Source: Deltaproteobacteria bacterium
Lineage (GTDB): Bacteria; Desulfobacterota; Desulfobacteria; Desulfobacterales; B30-G6
Direction: 5' to 3'
Assembly: GCA_022340465.1 (NCBI GenBank)
Contig: JAJDNW010000100.1
Location: 1 to 64,000, forward strand
Length of the DNA: 64,000 nucleotides
The notes beneath the pieces were generated by a model. That model ran no database searches. It was not told the DNA's origin and saw only the letters and a list, made by a program, of their open reading frames with translations. Below, one piece after another: positions 52,203-60,720 of this stretch; the first letter of the stretch is position 1; every line of letters begins with the position of its first letter. Made by a program: the position numbers and the translations under genes.

Positions 52203-53018
52203 ATGAAGAAAATATTTTTCCATCTGTTTGTCATCATCGCGATCGGCCTGATGGGCGGCTTCTTTGCAGAAACTGACCATGCCTGTGCCGAAGAAGCGAT
52301 CCGCTATGCCGGTTCCAACCAAATATACAAGGCCTTTGACAGCGAGCTCATCCCGGCCTTCAGTAAAGCCACCGGCGTCCGGGTCCAGGTAAAAACCTCA
52401 TCGTCCGGATCCGCTTTTTACCGTCTGATGAACGGCTACAGCGATATTGCGTCCATTGCCAGGAAGCTCTATCGCAAGCATGAGGACTACGGATATATAC
52501 AGATCCCCTTCTGCAAGGACCCACTAGCGGTTATCACCAGTAGCAAATGCGGAGTGGACAACCTGACTGAAAGCCAGGTGCAGGACATCTTCAGCGGCGA
52601 TATCGTCAACTGGAAAGAGATCGGCGGAAGGGATTTGCCCATTCTGGTAGTGGTCCCGGAAGAGGACACGGCTGCCAACAAAAATTTCCGGCGCCAGGTC
52701 ATGCGGCACAAGGAAATCACCTATGCGTTTTCCGCCTATGACTCGACCATGGCCATCGAAGCCATCAAGAGCCTGCCGGTAGGTGCGGTGTCCTTTATTG
52801 CCAATGGCGCCATTTCCCATGAAGCGCAGATCAAAACGGTAAAGATCGATGGCAGGCTGCCCACGGATGGAGACTACCCTTACTTTCAGATATTCTACTA
52901 CGTTACCCGTGGAAAACCTGAAGGCAGCCTGAAGGCTTTCATCGATTTCGCCTTTTCGAAAACAGGAAAAGAAATCATGCAGCGCAACGGCATGCTGCCC
53001 CTCCCAGATCCGCGTTAA
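52203..53018 (+). CDS. Orphan PstS-like periplasmic binding protein
   Basis: The ~271-residue protein has a signal peptide at 1-30 (KKIFFHLFVIIAIGLMGGFF..ACA-EEA). The mature part resembles phosphate-type binding proteins: IRYAGSNQIYKAF, FSKATGVRVQVKTSSSGSAFYRL, and ESQVQDIFSGDIVNWKEIGGRDLPILVVVPEEDT. The usual SGT phosphate loop is SSSGSAF. No PstC, PstA or PstB gene is adjacent. ATG at 52203 follows AAGGAGG. It is ended by a strong terminator, so it is monocistronic, and shares a type A enhancer with the next kinase. It may deliver ligand to a sensor (inference). Confidence 0.88.
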   Translation: MKKIFFHLFVIIAIGLMGGFFAETDHACAEEAIRYAGSNQIYKAFDSELIPAFSKATGVRVQVKTSSSGSAFYRLMNGYSDIASIARKLYRKHEDYGYIQIPFCKDPLAVITSSKCGVDNLTESQVQDIFSGDIVNWKEIGGRDLPILVVVPEEDTAANKNFRRQVMRHKEITYAFSAYDSTMAIEAIKSLPVGAVSFIANGAISHEAQIKTVKIDGRLPTDGDYPYFQIFYYVTRGKPEGSLKAFIDFAFSKTGKEIMQRNGMLPLPDPR

Positions 53019-53049
53019 TCCGCCCCCCGTATACGGCCCACCCCTATTG

Positions 53050-53082
53050 AAAGGAGCGGCATGCAGTCTCGGCCGCTCCTTT
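53050..53082 (+). terminator. Rho-independent terminator of the PstS-like gene
   Basis: AAAGGAGCGGC (53050-53060) pairs with GCCGCTCCTTT (53072-53082), 11-bp stem, 11-nt loop, followed by T. It lies 32 bp after the stop codon. Confidence 0.88.
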
Positions 53083-53170
53083 TCCAATCGATATAATTCT
53101 AAAAATTTGAGATGCCCGGCTTGGGTGAAAAGCGGGTTCGCATCACCGGGCCGGCAGGCTGATGGCGTAG

Positions 53171-53205
53171 GCGACACGCTTGTAAAAAAAATTGACACCC
53201 TACGG
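53171..53205 (+). promoter_or_regulatory. Candidate enhancer site, type A
   Basis: GCGACACGCTTGTAAAAAAA followed by ATTGACACCCTACGG. Closely matches 32311-32346. The centre is about 105 bp upstream of the -24 GG at 53293. Confidence 0.65.
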
Positions 53206-53291
53206 GTCGCACATTTCGAGCGGGCCCGGGCCCTTTGCAATAACTATTTGAATATAAATGAAATACAACCCAATCTTCTGAGTACCTATAC

Positions 53292-53307
53292 TGGCATGAC
53301 CATTGCT
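53292..53307 (+). promoter_or_regulatory. Sigma-54 promoter of the HK-NtrC operon
   Basis: TGGCATGACCATTGCT has exact spacing and perfect TTGC. It lies 83 bp upstream of the kinase start. Confidence 0.8.
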
Positions 53308-53389
53308 ATACCATGAGGCAAAGACGGGGACGTGTTTTTACCTGAATTAAAATTTTTATTGGCCATCAGCATTCGAACGCAATCCTGCC

Positions 53390-55543
53390 ATGGAACCAAC
53401 GACAAGACCGGGGCTTGAAAAACGCATATTCTGGGGAGTCCTGATGACGGCCTGTTCCATTCTGGTAGCAGGAACGATTCTCTCCGTGTGGTCATCGAAA
53501 GAGGCCCGGACAAGCCTTTCCCGGATGTTCAACGACCAGCAGCTGATCAGCGCCCGTTACGCAGCCGGATTGATCGAGCACCAGTTGGCCTTCATCAGAA
53601 AAAAACTCGTTTTTCTGCGCAGCGATATCGTGCTGAATGCCGGCGACCCGGCCCTCGTGGACCAGACGATTCAGAATGGGTTGTCACGGCTTATGGAAAA
53701 CGGCGTCCGCAAATTCGAAATCATCGACCCGCATGCGCACATCACCAGCGTTCACCTGCCCTATGGACGCAGAGGCGAAAAAACCTGGACCTCGGAAAGT
53801 GTGAACCGCCTGCCCCTGCCTCAGTCTATCGAGGCCGGTGATATCTGGAGCGAACCCTATATAGCCAACCCGGGCATCCCCATGCTCGCCATGATAACGT
53901 CTCTGAATGACAGGGCCGGAAGGTTCTTGGTCTGCCACATCGACATCGCCTGGTTCATATCACCCTATTTAAAAAATATTCTTTCCGGAAAAACCGGCTA
54001 CGCCTGGGTTATCGACGACCAGGGCACCTTCCTGTACCATCCCGACGCACGGTTCACCGGGAAAAACGCCTTTGCGGTCCGCAAAGAAAAGTATCCGGAA
54101 CTCTCCTTTGAAATGATCAACACCATCCAGAAGAAAAAAATGATTGCCGGGAAAGAGGGCACCGGCAGGTATTTTTCAGGATGGCACAGAGGCGTCACCG
54201 GTAAGATCGAAAAACTGGTGGCCTTCTGCCCCATCGATGTGTCGGTTCACCCTCCCCGAAAATGGTCCGTTGCCGTGACCGCACCGGTTTTGGAAATCGA
54301 AGATGCTCTCAAGGAAGACGAACGGCGCCGGTTGATTTTCCAGGCGCTCACCCTGCTGTCTGTCATTCTCGGCGCGGGTGTAATCCTTTTTCTTGAGGTC
54401 CGATGGTCCCGACGGTTGGAAGTCTACGCCGAACAACGCTCCGAAGCCTTTAAGCGCAGCGAGGAGAAATACCGGTCCCTGGTGGAAAGTGCCGAGGATT
54501 TGATCTTTACCGTCAATGAAAAGGGCCGCTTCCTGACCATGAACAGCTTTACAGCCGAATGGCTGGGCGGCAGAAGGGATGAACTGATCGGCGGGCAGAT
54601 TGGCGACTATTTCCCTTCTCGGGCGGCCGAAAAGCAGATGGAGCACATTAAAAAGGTCTATGCATCCGGGAAAAGCCTCAGAACGGAAATCGAGCTTTTG
54701 GCAGGGACCGACCGTTCCTGGTTGAGCACCAATTTCATGCCCTTGAAAGACGCCGACAAAAATGTCAGCGCGGTTCTATGTATTGCCAGAGACATCACCG
54801 ATGACAAAAACCTGGAGGAACAACTGGTAAACACGGAAAAACTCGCTTCACTGGGGACGCTGGCCGCCGGAGTGGCTCATGAGATCAACAACCCGCTTGG
54901 TGTAATCCTCGGATTCTGCGACCTGCTGATCGAAAATACCGACAAACAATCCCGGATCCATGACGACCTGAAAGTGATCGAGCGCCAGGGGCTCCACTGC
55001 AAGGAGATAGTGGAAAACCTTCTCAGTTTTTCGCGAACGGACAAGCACGAACCTCAAGACGTGGACCTCAACCTGTGCCTGAAAGATTTGATCCAGATTG
55101 TGGATCACACCCTCGAGCTGCGCCGCATCGTGTTGATCACCGATCTGGCTGAAGGTATTCCCAATATCAAAGCGGAAGCCCATCAGCTGCAGCAGGTTTT
55201 TCTGAACCTGGTCAACAATGCGGCAGCGGCCATGGACAAGGGAGGGGTATTGAAGGTTCGGACCGCCTTTGATCGTACCAACCGCAAGGCCGTCGTCCAG
55301 ATAATTGACAGCGGTCACGGTATAGCGCCGGAAAACATGGACCGCATCTTCGACCCCTTTTTCACCACCAAACCGGAAGGCGAAGGCACCGGGCTGGGTC
55401 TGTTCGTCAGCTACGGTATCATTACCCGCCTGGGGGGAGCTATCCGGTGCGTCAGCCATCAGGCGCCCTCACGGGAAAAGCACCGGGAAGAGGGCGACAT
55501 GGTGGAACGGGAAACGACCTTTACCATCACGCTGCCGGTGTGA
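53390..55543 (+). CDS. Cache-PAS transmembrane histidine kinase
   Basis: The 717-residue kinase has TM1 near 13-33 and a Cache-like periplasmic domain at ~36-300 (GRFLVCHIDIAWFISPYLKNI, GKTGYAWVIDDQGTFLYHPD). TM2 is near 306-326 and a PAS domain at ~345-465 (YRSLVESAEDLIFTVNEKGRF). The H-box is [20 protein letters not shown] near residue 497. The HATPase has NLVNNAAAAM, DSGHGI and [14 protein letters not shown], with a short insertion of charged residues before the last strand. ATG at 53390 lacks a clear ribosome binding site. First gene of the operon with NtrC, sensor and REC-HK genes. Confidence 0.95.
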   Translation: MEPTTRPGLEKRIFWGVLMTACSILVAGTILSVWSSKEARTSLSRMFNDQQLISARYAAGLIEHQLAFIRKKLVFLRSDIVLNAGDPALVDQTIQNGLSRLMENGVRKFEIIDPHAHITSVHLPYGRRGEKTWTSESVNRLPLPQSIEAGDIWSEPYIANPGIPMLAMITSLNDRAGRFLVCHIDIAWFISPYLKNILSGKTGYAWVIDDQGTFLYHPDARFTGKNAFAVRKEKYPELSFEMINTIQKKKMIAGKEGTGRYFSGWHRGVTGKIEKLVAFCPIDVSVHPPRKWSVAVTAPVLEIEDALKEDERRRLIFQALTLLSVILGAGVILFLEVRWSRRLEVYAEQRSEAFKRSEEKYRSLVESAEDLIFTVNEKGRFLTMNSFTAEWLGGRRDELIGGQIGDYFPSRAAEKQMEHIKKVYASGKSLRTEIELLAGTDRSWLSTNFMPLKDADKNVSAVLCIARDITDDKNLEEQLVNTEKLASLGTLAAGVAHEINNPLGVILGFCDLLIENTDKQSRIHDDLKVIERQGLHCKEIVENLLSFSRTDKHEPQDVDLNLCLKDLIQIVDHTLELRRIVLITDLAEGIPNIKAEAHQLQQVFLNLVNNAAAAMDKGGVLKVRTAFDRTNRKAVVQIIDSGHGIAPENMDRIFDPFFTTKPEGEGTGLGLFVSYGIITRLGGAIRCVSHQAPSREKHREEGDMVERETTFTITLPV

Positions 55544-55590
55544 CAACCGGCCCCTTACATCCGGTAAAGGAAGCCGGGAAAGGAAAGTCG

Positions 55591-56991
55591 ATGGCTCAAA
55601 AAATCCTGATTGTGGATGATGAAAAGGACATGCTGACGCTGCTAAAGCGTATCATCACCACAGACACGCTGCACACCGTCGAGACCCGCCATGACCCTCG
55701 GGACGCTTTGGAAGCGTTTAGAGAAGGCGCATTCGACCTCGTCATCTCCGACTTGAAAATGCCCGCCATGGACGGGTTGACCCTGCTGCAGGAGGTAAAA
55801 AGACATCGTCCGGAAACAGCCGTGATCATCATGACAGCCTACGGCACCATCGAAACGGCGGTGACATCGATTCAAAAGGGCGCCTTCGACTTCATCACCA
55901 AACCCTTCAAAAGGGAACGGGTGCTGGTCACCATCGATAAAGCCCTGGAGTGGCAGAAGGTGCTGGATGAGAACAAGGCCCTGCGCAGTGCCCTGGCAGA
56001 ATCGAAAGGGTTTGCCGACATGATCGGAACGACGCCGACCATGCTGGAAATTTTTGACCGCATCAAGCTCGTGGCTACCACCGTAGCCACCGTGCTGATC
56101 ACCGGCCCCAGCGGAACCGGCAAGGAACTGATCGCGCGTGCACTCCACCGGTACAGTTCGAGAAGCAACCGGGAGATGCTGACCGTCAACTGCACCGCCA
56201 TTCCGGAAAACGTACTGGAAAGTGAGCTTTTCGGCCATGTCAAGGGCGCCTTCACCGGCGCCTGGAAAGATAAAAAAGGGATTGTCGAAAGGGCCCACAA
56301 AGGGACGCTTTTTCTCGACGAAATTGCGGATCTGAAACCCGAGCTGCAAACCAAACTCCTGCGCCTTCTGCAGGAAGGGGAATACAAGCCCGTCGGCAGC
56401 GAAAGCACCTGCAAGGCCGATATCCGTTTTGTGGCCGCGACCAATCACGACCTCAAGGCCGATATCAAAGAAAAAAGATTCCGGGAGGATCTCTACTACC
56501 GTCTCAATGTCATCACCTTTGAACTGCCGGCGCTCAAGGAAAGAAAAGACGACATACCGGCTTTAGGTTTTCATTTCTTAAAAAAATATGCGGCCATCAA
56601 CCAGAAAATGGTCACGGACATATCCCCTTCCGCCATGCAGGTGCTGACCCAGTATGACTATCCCGGCAATGTGCGCGAGCTTGAAAATATCATCGAACGC
56701 GGGGTGATCCTGTGCCGCTCCAATATCCTGTCGGTAAAGGACCTTTCCATCGACAGCAGCCCCTTTACCTGTTTCGACGGAGGGGAAGAAGATCTGTTTC
56801 AACTGTCCTTCAGGGAAGCCAAGGATAAAATGAACCACTTGTTCCATAGGTACTACATCCGGGAGCTGCTCAAGCGCAACAACGGCAACATCAGCCACGC
56901 AGCCAGTGCCGCAGGAATCCAGCGGCAGTACCTGCACAGGCTGATGAAGGAGGAGGACATCCATGCAGAACCATTCAAAGACAAGTCGTGA
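55591..56991 (+). CDS. NtrC-family sigma-54 response regulator
   Basis: The 466-residue activator has a receiver (LIVDDEKDM, LVISDLKMPAMDG, MTAYGTI, ITKPFK). The AAA+ domain has GPSGTGKE as Walker A, the canonical GAFTGA loop, GTLFLDEIAD as Walker B and PGNVRELEN. The C-terminal HTH is RNNGNISHAASAAGIQRQYLHRLM, shorter than the Fis types elsewhere here. ATG at 55591 follows AAAGGA. As product of a type A-controlled operon it is the best candidate to bind the type A enhancer (inference). Confidence 0.95.
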   Translation: MAQKILIVDDEKDMLTLLKRIITTDTLHTVETRHDPRDALEAFREGAFDLVISDLKMPAMDGLTLLQEVKRHRPETAVIIMTAYGTIETAVTSIQKGAFDFITKPFKRERVLVTIDKALEWQKVLDENKALRSALAESKGFADMIGTTPTMLEIFDRIKLVATTVATVLITGPSGTGKELIARALHRYSSRSNREMLTVNCTAIPENVLESELFGHVKGAFTGAWKDKKGIVERAHKGTLFLDEIADLKPELQTKLLRLLQEGEYKPVGSESTCKADIRFVAATNHDLKADIKEKRFREDLYYRLNVITFELPALKERKDDIPALGFHFLKKYAAINQKMVTDISPSAMQVLTQYDYPGNVRELENIIERGVILCRSNILSVKDLSIDSSPFTCFDGGEEDLFQLSFREAKDKMNHLFHRYYIRELLKRNNGNISHAASAAGIQRQYLHRLMKEEDIHAEPFKDKS

Positions 56992-57919
56992 GGGTCTTAC
57001 GAGAAAGTTTTCGATAGTAATATTGCTGATCGCCTTGACACCTCTTTTGATTGTCACCGGGGTCGTCATGGATCAATACCGGGATGCCTACGAAGCCAAA
57101 ACATACGCCCATCTGACCGAACGGGTTCAAAAGCACGCCCGCCTTATCGACATTTTCTTGCAGGAGCGCCTGGGGGATATCCGCTTTCTCGCGCAAGCCT
57201 TTGACGGCGAAGCCCTTACCCGAAAACCCTTTTTGCAGCGCTGCCTGGACCTTCTCCGGAAAGAATGCGGTTCGGTGTTTACGGATATGGGTGTGGTTGA
57301 AATCGGCCCCCGGGGCCGCCAAATCAACTACGCCGGCCCCTTTCAGCTGGAAAATGCGCTTTACGGAAAAGCGGGCTGGTTTCAGATAGCCGCCGCCAGA
57401 GAGCATTTCATCAGCGACACATTCATGGGGCTGCGCGGCTTTCCCCATTTCATCGTTGCGGCCCGCAAACGATGGGGTGGTGGCGACTGCATTGTGCGGG
57501 CCACCGTCGACTTTACCGCTTTCGACAATCTGGTTAAAAGCCTTAAAAGCGGCGTCAGCGGCTATGCCTTTATTATCAATCGGGCCGGCAGCCTGCAGGC
57601 CGGCAGCCCGGGGGTGACCCCCCTTCCCGGCAACGCCGAAGTCAATACCCTGTTCGAACTCGCCGACAATCAAACGTTTCTATCCAGCAGTGAGGACAAC
57701 GCGGCCTTTTATGTTACCGCCCTTATTAAAAACGGCGCATGGCTGCTTGTATACCACCAGACGAAAGCCGACATATTTTCACAGTTGCGCCGCACCCACA
57801 AAATTGCCTTTGCCGCTCTCTTTATCGGCAGCGTGGCCATTGTCTGCACGGCACTTTATCTGCCGCTGGCTATTCTGCTAAAAACGGAACAGGGATCCGG
57901 AGAACAAAAGCAGAGGTAA
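56963..57919 (+). CDS. Stand-alone dCache membrane sensor without kinase
   Basis: The 318-residue protein has TM1 near 16-36, a double-Cache periplasmic domain (VVEIGPRGRQINYAGPFQLENALY, HFISDTFMGLRGFPHFIVAAR), and TM2 near 282-305. It stops 13 residues after TM2 with a basic tail (KTEQGSGEQKQR). No HAMP, kinase or cyclase domain follows. Its start overlaps the NtrC gene by 29 bp, behind GGAGGAGG. The next gene encodes a soluble REC-kinase that has no sensor, so the two look like halves of one split kinase. Confidence 0.9.
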   Translation: MQNHSKTSREGLTRKFSIVILLIALTPLLIVTGVVMDQYRDAYEAKTYAHLTERVQKHARLIDIFLQERLGDIRFLAQAFDGEALTRKPFLQRCLDLLRKECGSVFTDMGVVEIGPRGRQINYAGPFQLENALYGKAGWFQIAAAREHFISDTFMGLRGFPHFIVAARKRWGGGDCIVRATVDFTAFDNLVKSLKSGVSGYAFIINRAGSLQAGSPGVTPLPGNAEVNTLFELADNQTFLSSSEDNAAFYVTALIKNGAWLLVYHQTKADIFSQLRRTHKIAFAALFIGSVAIVCTALYLPLAILLKTEQGSGEQKQR

Positions 57920-57932
57920 AAAAGGAGATTCC

Positions 57933-59108
57933 ATGCCCGAAACCGACGCCCGACTTCTGCTGGTCGATGACGAAACCGTCTTTCGCCGGAACCTCGCCAG
58001 ACTGTTGCAGTCGCGAAACTTTACGGTTTTCCAGGCGGAAAACGGCCATGACGGCCTCGAGCTCCTGCTCCGGCAGCCTGTCGAGGCGGTTATCCTTGAT
58101 GTCAAGATGCCCGGCATGGACGGCATAGAAACCCTGCGTCGTATCAAGGCCGGATATCCGGCCATCGAAGTCATTCTGCTTACCGGGCAGTCGTCGGCAG
58201 CCGATGGCGTGGCTGGCATGAAAGCCGGCGCTTTTGACTATTTGAGTAAACCCGTGGAGATCGATCACCTGGTCGGTAAACTGAAACAGGTGCATGAAAA
58301 AATTGGACTTGAAGAGGCCCATCACCGGGAAGCGGCTTTCCGGGAAAAAATGAAAAAGCGCATGGCGGCTGCGGAGCGTCTCGCCTCCCTGGGAACGCTG
58401 TCCGCCGGCCTGGCCCATGAAATCAACAATCCCCTGGCCATCATCGGACAGTCGGTGAAGTGGATTCAACTGCGGCTGAAACCGCACGCCCCGGGCAGCC
58501 TGATTGTATCGAGGGCTGACATGGAGAAAAGCCTGGACAATATCAACACCTCGGTTGACCGGATTCGGCGCATTACGCATCAACTGTTGGGATCGGTCCG
58601 CCGGCAAACACCCCGGATGGATGAAGTCGACCCGAAGCAGTTGATCGATGAGGCCGTCGAGCTGGTCAAAGGGTTGGCCGGCGACAAAGGCGTCGACATT
58701 CGCAAGGATTTTCACGGCGGCCGGCAACGCATCTGGAGTGATCCGGGCGCCTTGCGGCAGGTACTGACCAACCTTATGATCAATGCGGTGCAGGCCTCGG
58801 GCAACGGTGGCAGCATCACGGTTTCCACGGACAAGTGGGATGATGGCGTGCAGATGCGTATCGAGGACAACGGCGAGGGCATTCCGGAAGAAAATCTGGA
58901 ACGCATTTTTGAACCTTTTTTTACCACCAAAGCGCCCGGAGAAGGCACGGGCCTGGGCCTGTTTGTCATCAAAACCATTATGGAAAAGCTTGGCGGAAGC
59001 ATCGACGTTCACAGCCGTGTGGGACAGCGGACCGTCTTTACGCTGCGCCTGCCCAAAATAGATGCCCGGGACCGGGAGAAGCGGCGCCGATCCTCGAACC
59101 CGGGTTGA
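57933..59108 (+). CDS. Soluble receiver-histidine kinase fusion
   Basis: The 391-residue protein has an N-terminal receiver at 1-120 ([35 protein letters not shown]). A coiled linker follows, then HisKA with [20 protein letters not shown] near residue 163. The HATPase domain spans ~260-375 ([30 protein letters not shown]). No membrane segment. It starts 13 bp after the sensor gene with AAAGGAG. The receiver could take phosphate from the PAS kinase at 53390, making a relay, or gate the attached kinase. Confidence 0.93.
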   Translation: MPETDARLLLVDDETVFRRNLARLLQSRNFTVFQAENGHDGLELLLRQPVEAVILDVKMPGMDGIETLRRIKAGYPAIEVILLTGQSSAADGVAGMKAGAFDYLSKPVEIDHLVGKLKQVHEKIGLEEAHHREAAFREKMKKRMAAAERLASLGTLSAGLAHEINNPLAIIGQSVKWIQLRLKPHAPGSLIVSRADMEKSLDNINTSVDRIRRITHQLLGSVRRQTPRMDEVDPKQLIDEAVELVKGLAGDKGVDIRKDFHGGRQRIWSDPGALRQVLTNLMINAVQASGNGGSITVSTDKWDDGVQMRIEDNGEGIPEENLERIFEPFFTTKAPGEGTGLGLFVIKTIMEKLGGSIDVHSRVGQRTVFTLRLPKIDARDREKRRRSSNPG

Positions 59109-59285
59109 TTTCACCCAAACCTCATCGTTCGGGTAGGGTTGCAGTTTACCTGTTCAGCAGGATCTAATCTGAGCGATTGACGACCTAGGTAGCCGTTGTC
59201 ATGGTGCGGATAATGGGCGGTTTCCAGGCGTGAGACCATGCGTGGCACCCGGTATTGCGTCGAAATTTCCCGGCAACCGCTATAG

Positions 59286-59301
59286 TGGCATTCATTTTGC
59301 T
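59286..59301 (+). promoter_or_regulatory. Sigma-54 promoter of the lone response regulator
   Basis: TGGCATTCATTTTGCT has exact GG-GC spacing and perfect TTGC. It lies 87 bp upstream of the start. A weak type A half-site (ATTGACGACCTAGG) is at 59176-59189. Confidence 0.78.
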
Positions 59302-59328
59302 TAAATAAGCTTAGATAGGCTTAGACAA
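59299..59328 (+). repeat. Three 10-bp tandem repeats at the promoter start region
   Basis: GCTTAAATAA, GCTTAGATAG and GCTTAGACAA follow each other without gap, beginning inside the -12 box. The 10-bp period equals one helical turn. Confidence 0.7.
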
Positions 59329-59387
59329 AAGGCGCAATAAACGGAAATTGATATGTATTAACCCGACATCAGAGGAGGCATTATCTT

Positions 59388-59840
59388 ATGAAACGACCTA
59401 CCCGCTTAATGATCGTAGACGACGAAAAACGCTTTACCGAAATGCTGTCGCTGACTTTGGGAGAGATGGGGGTGGGCACTGTGACGGCTTTCAGCGGAAA
59501 AGAATGCCTCGATAAGCTGGCGGAAAACGATATCGATGTCGTCATCCTGGACATCAAGATGCCCGGCATGGACGGCATCGAAACGCTGAAGGAGATCAAG
59601 AAACGGTTTCCTCTGGTGGAAGTCATCATGCTGACCGGTCACGGCACGATCGAAACGTCGGTCAAGGGGATGAAACTGGGCGCCTTCGATTACCTGCTCA
59701 AGCCGCCGGAATTCGATGAACTGCTCAGCAAGGTGGCCGACGCCCGCGAACGCAAGGACGCCCACGAAGAGAGAATCCGCCTCGCCGAAAACCAGGAACT
59801 GCTGCGGGAAAGCCGCAAGGGAGGCCGGAAACCTTTTTGA
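59388..59840 (+). CDS. Response regulator (receiver with tail)
   Basis: The 150-residue protein has MIVDDEKRF, VVILDIKMPGMDG, MLTGHGT and LLKPPEF motifs and a charged helical tail (RERKDAHEERIRLAENQELL). It is monocistronic, with its own sigma-54 promoter. The tail resembles those of 34214 and 41214. It is most likely served by the kinases of the preceding operon. GAGGAGG-like site before ATG. Confidence 0.93.
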   Translation: MKRPTRLMIVDDEKRFTEMLSLTLGEMGVGTVTAFSGKECLDKLAENDIDVVILDIKMPGMDGIETLKEIKKRFPLVEVIMLTGHGTIETSVKGMKLGAFDYLLKPPEFDELLSKVADARERKDAHEERIRLAENQELLRESRKGGRKPF

Positions 59841-59935
59841 GGCGCTTGCGGGGCGCGCGACCGTTTGCATCCATCCCCGCTTAACAATAGTCTTTGAATG
59901 GTTACCTATAAGGGGCCGATGGGAAAAAAGCGCGT

Positions 59936-59985
59936 AGCTCATAGCTGATAGCGTGCCATGAGTTATGACCTGTCAGCTATGAGCT
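59936..59985. repeat. Long inverted repeat, AGCTCATAGCTGA
   Basis: AGCTCATAGCTGA (59936-59948) and TCAGCTATGAGCT (59973-59985) are perfect 13-bp arms, loop 24 nt. The site lies between the convergent RR and CBS genes and may act as a bidirectional terminator. No T-run. Confidence 0.6.
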
Positions 59986-60037
59986 CATCTCTGTTTCTCT
60001 CGGCCCCTGGACCCTGTTTCATATGCAGCGGTCAGGT

Positions 60038-60268
60038 TTATGCCACACTGGGATAGTCTTTTACCTCAAGCCCCAGCGCCAGCAGCGCATCCGTCAGATG
60101 GACCACACCGATGGGCTTGCCCCGGCGAACCACGACCATGCGCTGGACGTCGTTTTCCAGCATCTTCTGGACGGCACTGGATATCGTATCGTCAGCCGAC
60201 AAAGTCGGCCTGACCGGGGTCTGCCCCTTGTAGAGGCGTATAATTTCAATGACTTTTTTTTGTTCCAC
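60038..60268 (-). CDS. Single-CBS-domain protein
   Basis: The 76-residue protein has one CBS motif, including LSADDTISSAVQKMLENDVQRMVVVRRGKPIGVVHLTDALLAL. Half of a normal CBS pair, so it must dimerise or partner another CBS protein. GTG at 60268 is the likely start; the ribosome binding site is weak. No membrane segment. It is convergent with the RR gene. It may be a remnant of a larger protein, but the reading is clean. Confidence 0.75.
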   Translation of the reverse strand: MEQKKVIEIIRLYKGQTPVRPTLSADDTISSAVQKMLENDVQRMVVVRRGKPIGVVHLTDALLALGLEVKDYPSVA

Positions 60269-60600
60269 TCTGGCATCTCATTCTGCGCCAGTTACGCCTT
60301 GGCGTGGTTGCCCTCGAACCCGGTTCGGGCTCTTTGCGAACAAAGGCGGCGACATTGCTTACCTTATTTTCACCTAAGTCGATGTGGCTATCAACCTGTA
60401 AACCAAATTCCAGTCTGACGGTAGGCAAAGCAAAATAAATGCCAAAGCCGGGAATCGGTTTCCCCCTATAAGCGTGGATGACCGATTCCCCGATATACCT
60501 TGCCCTAAGCTCTTTCCACCTGCAGAACACCGGACCCTAAGTCGGGATTAGGTCGAAACAATTCCTCCCCAAAAAACGCCTCGATTGTCTCTTGCGGGGA

Positions 60601-60635
60601 TACACCCCTGTAACCCCCGAGTTGCGTCCCTGCCG
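60601..60635 (+). promoter_or_regulatory. Candidate enhancer site, type A (divergent copy)
   Basis: TACACCCCTGTAACCCCC then GCGTCCCTGCCG. It shares ACACCCC-TGTAA and CCCTGCCG with 32311-32346. The centre is about 104 bp upstream of the -24 GG at 60722. Confidence 0.5.
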
Positions 60636-60720
60636 ACAAATCTCCCTGTCCCATTCGGTCCCAAATAAAAATATCATTTATAATCAATAGATTATCAAAT
60701 AAAAGCCGCCTGTCCGTCGT

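Larger units (their letters stand above)
53083..53389 (+). other. Regulatory region of the HK-NtrC-sensor operon
   Basis: No gene. It carries the type A enhancer candidate at 53171-53205 and the sigma-54 promoter at 53292-53307. Nothing else is recognised. Confidence 0.6.

Noticed and set aside
59243-59258. TGGCACCCGGTATTGC as a sigma-54 promoter
   Set aside because: GG and GC are 13 bp apart, not 12; the site at 59286-59301 has correct spacing and is closer to the gene.
60400-60425. ACCTGTAAACCAAATTCC as a further type A enhancer copy
   Set aside because: Only the TGTAAA part matches and it is about 310 bp from the promoter, outside the fixed spacing.
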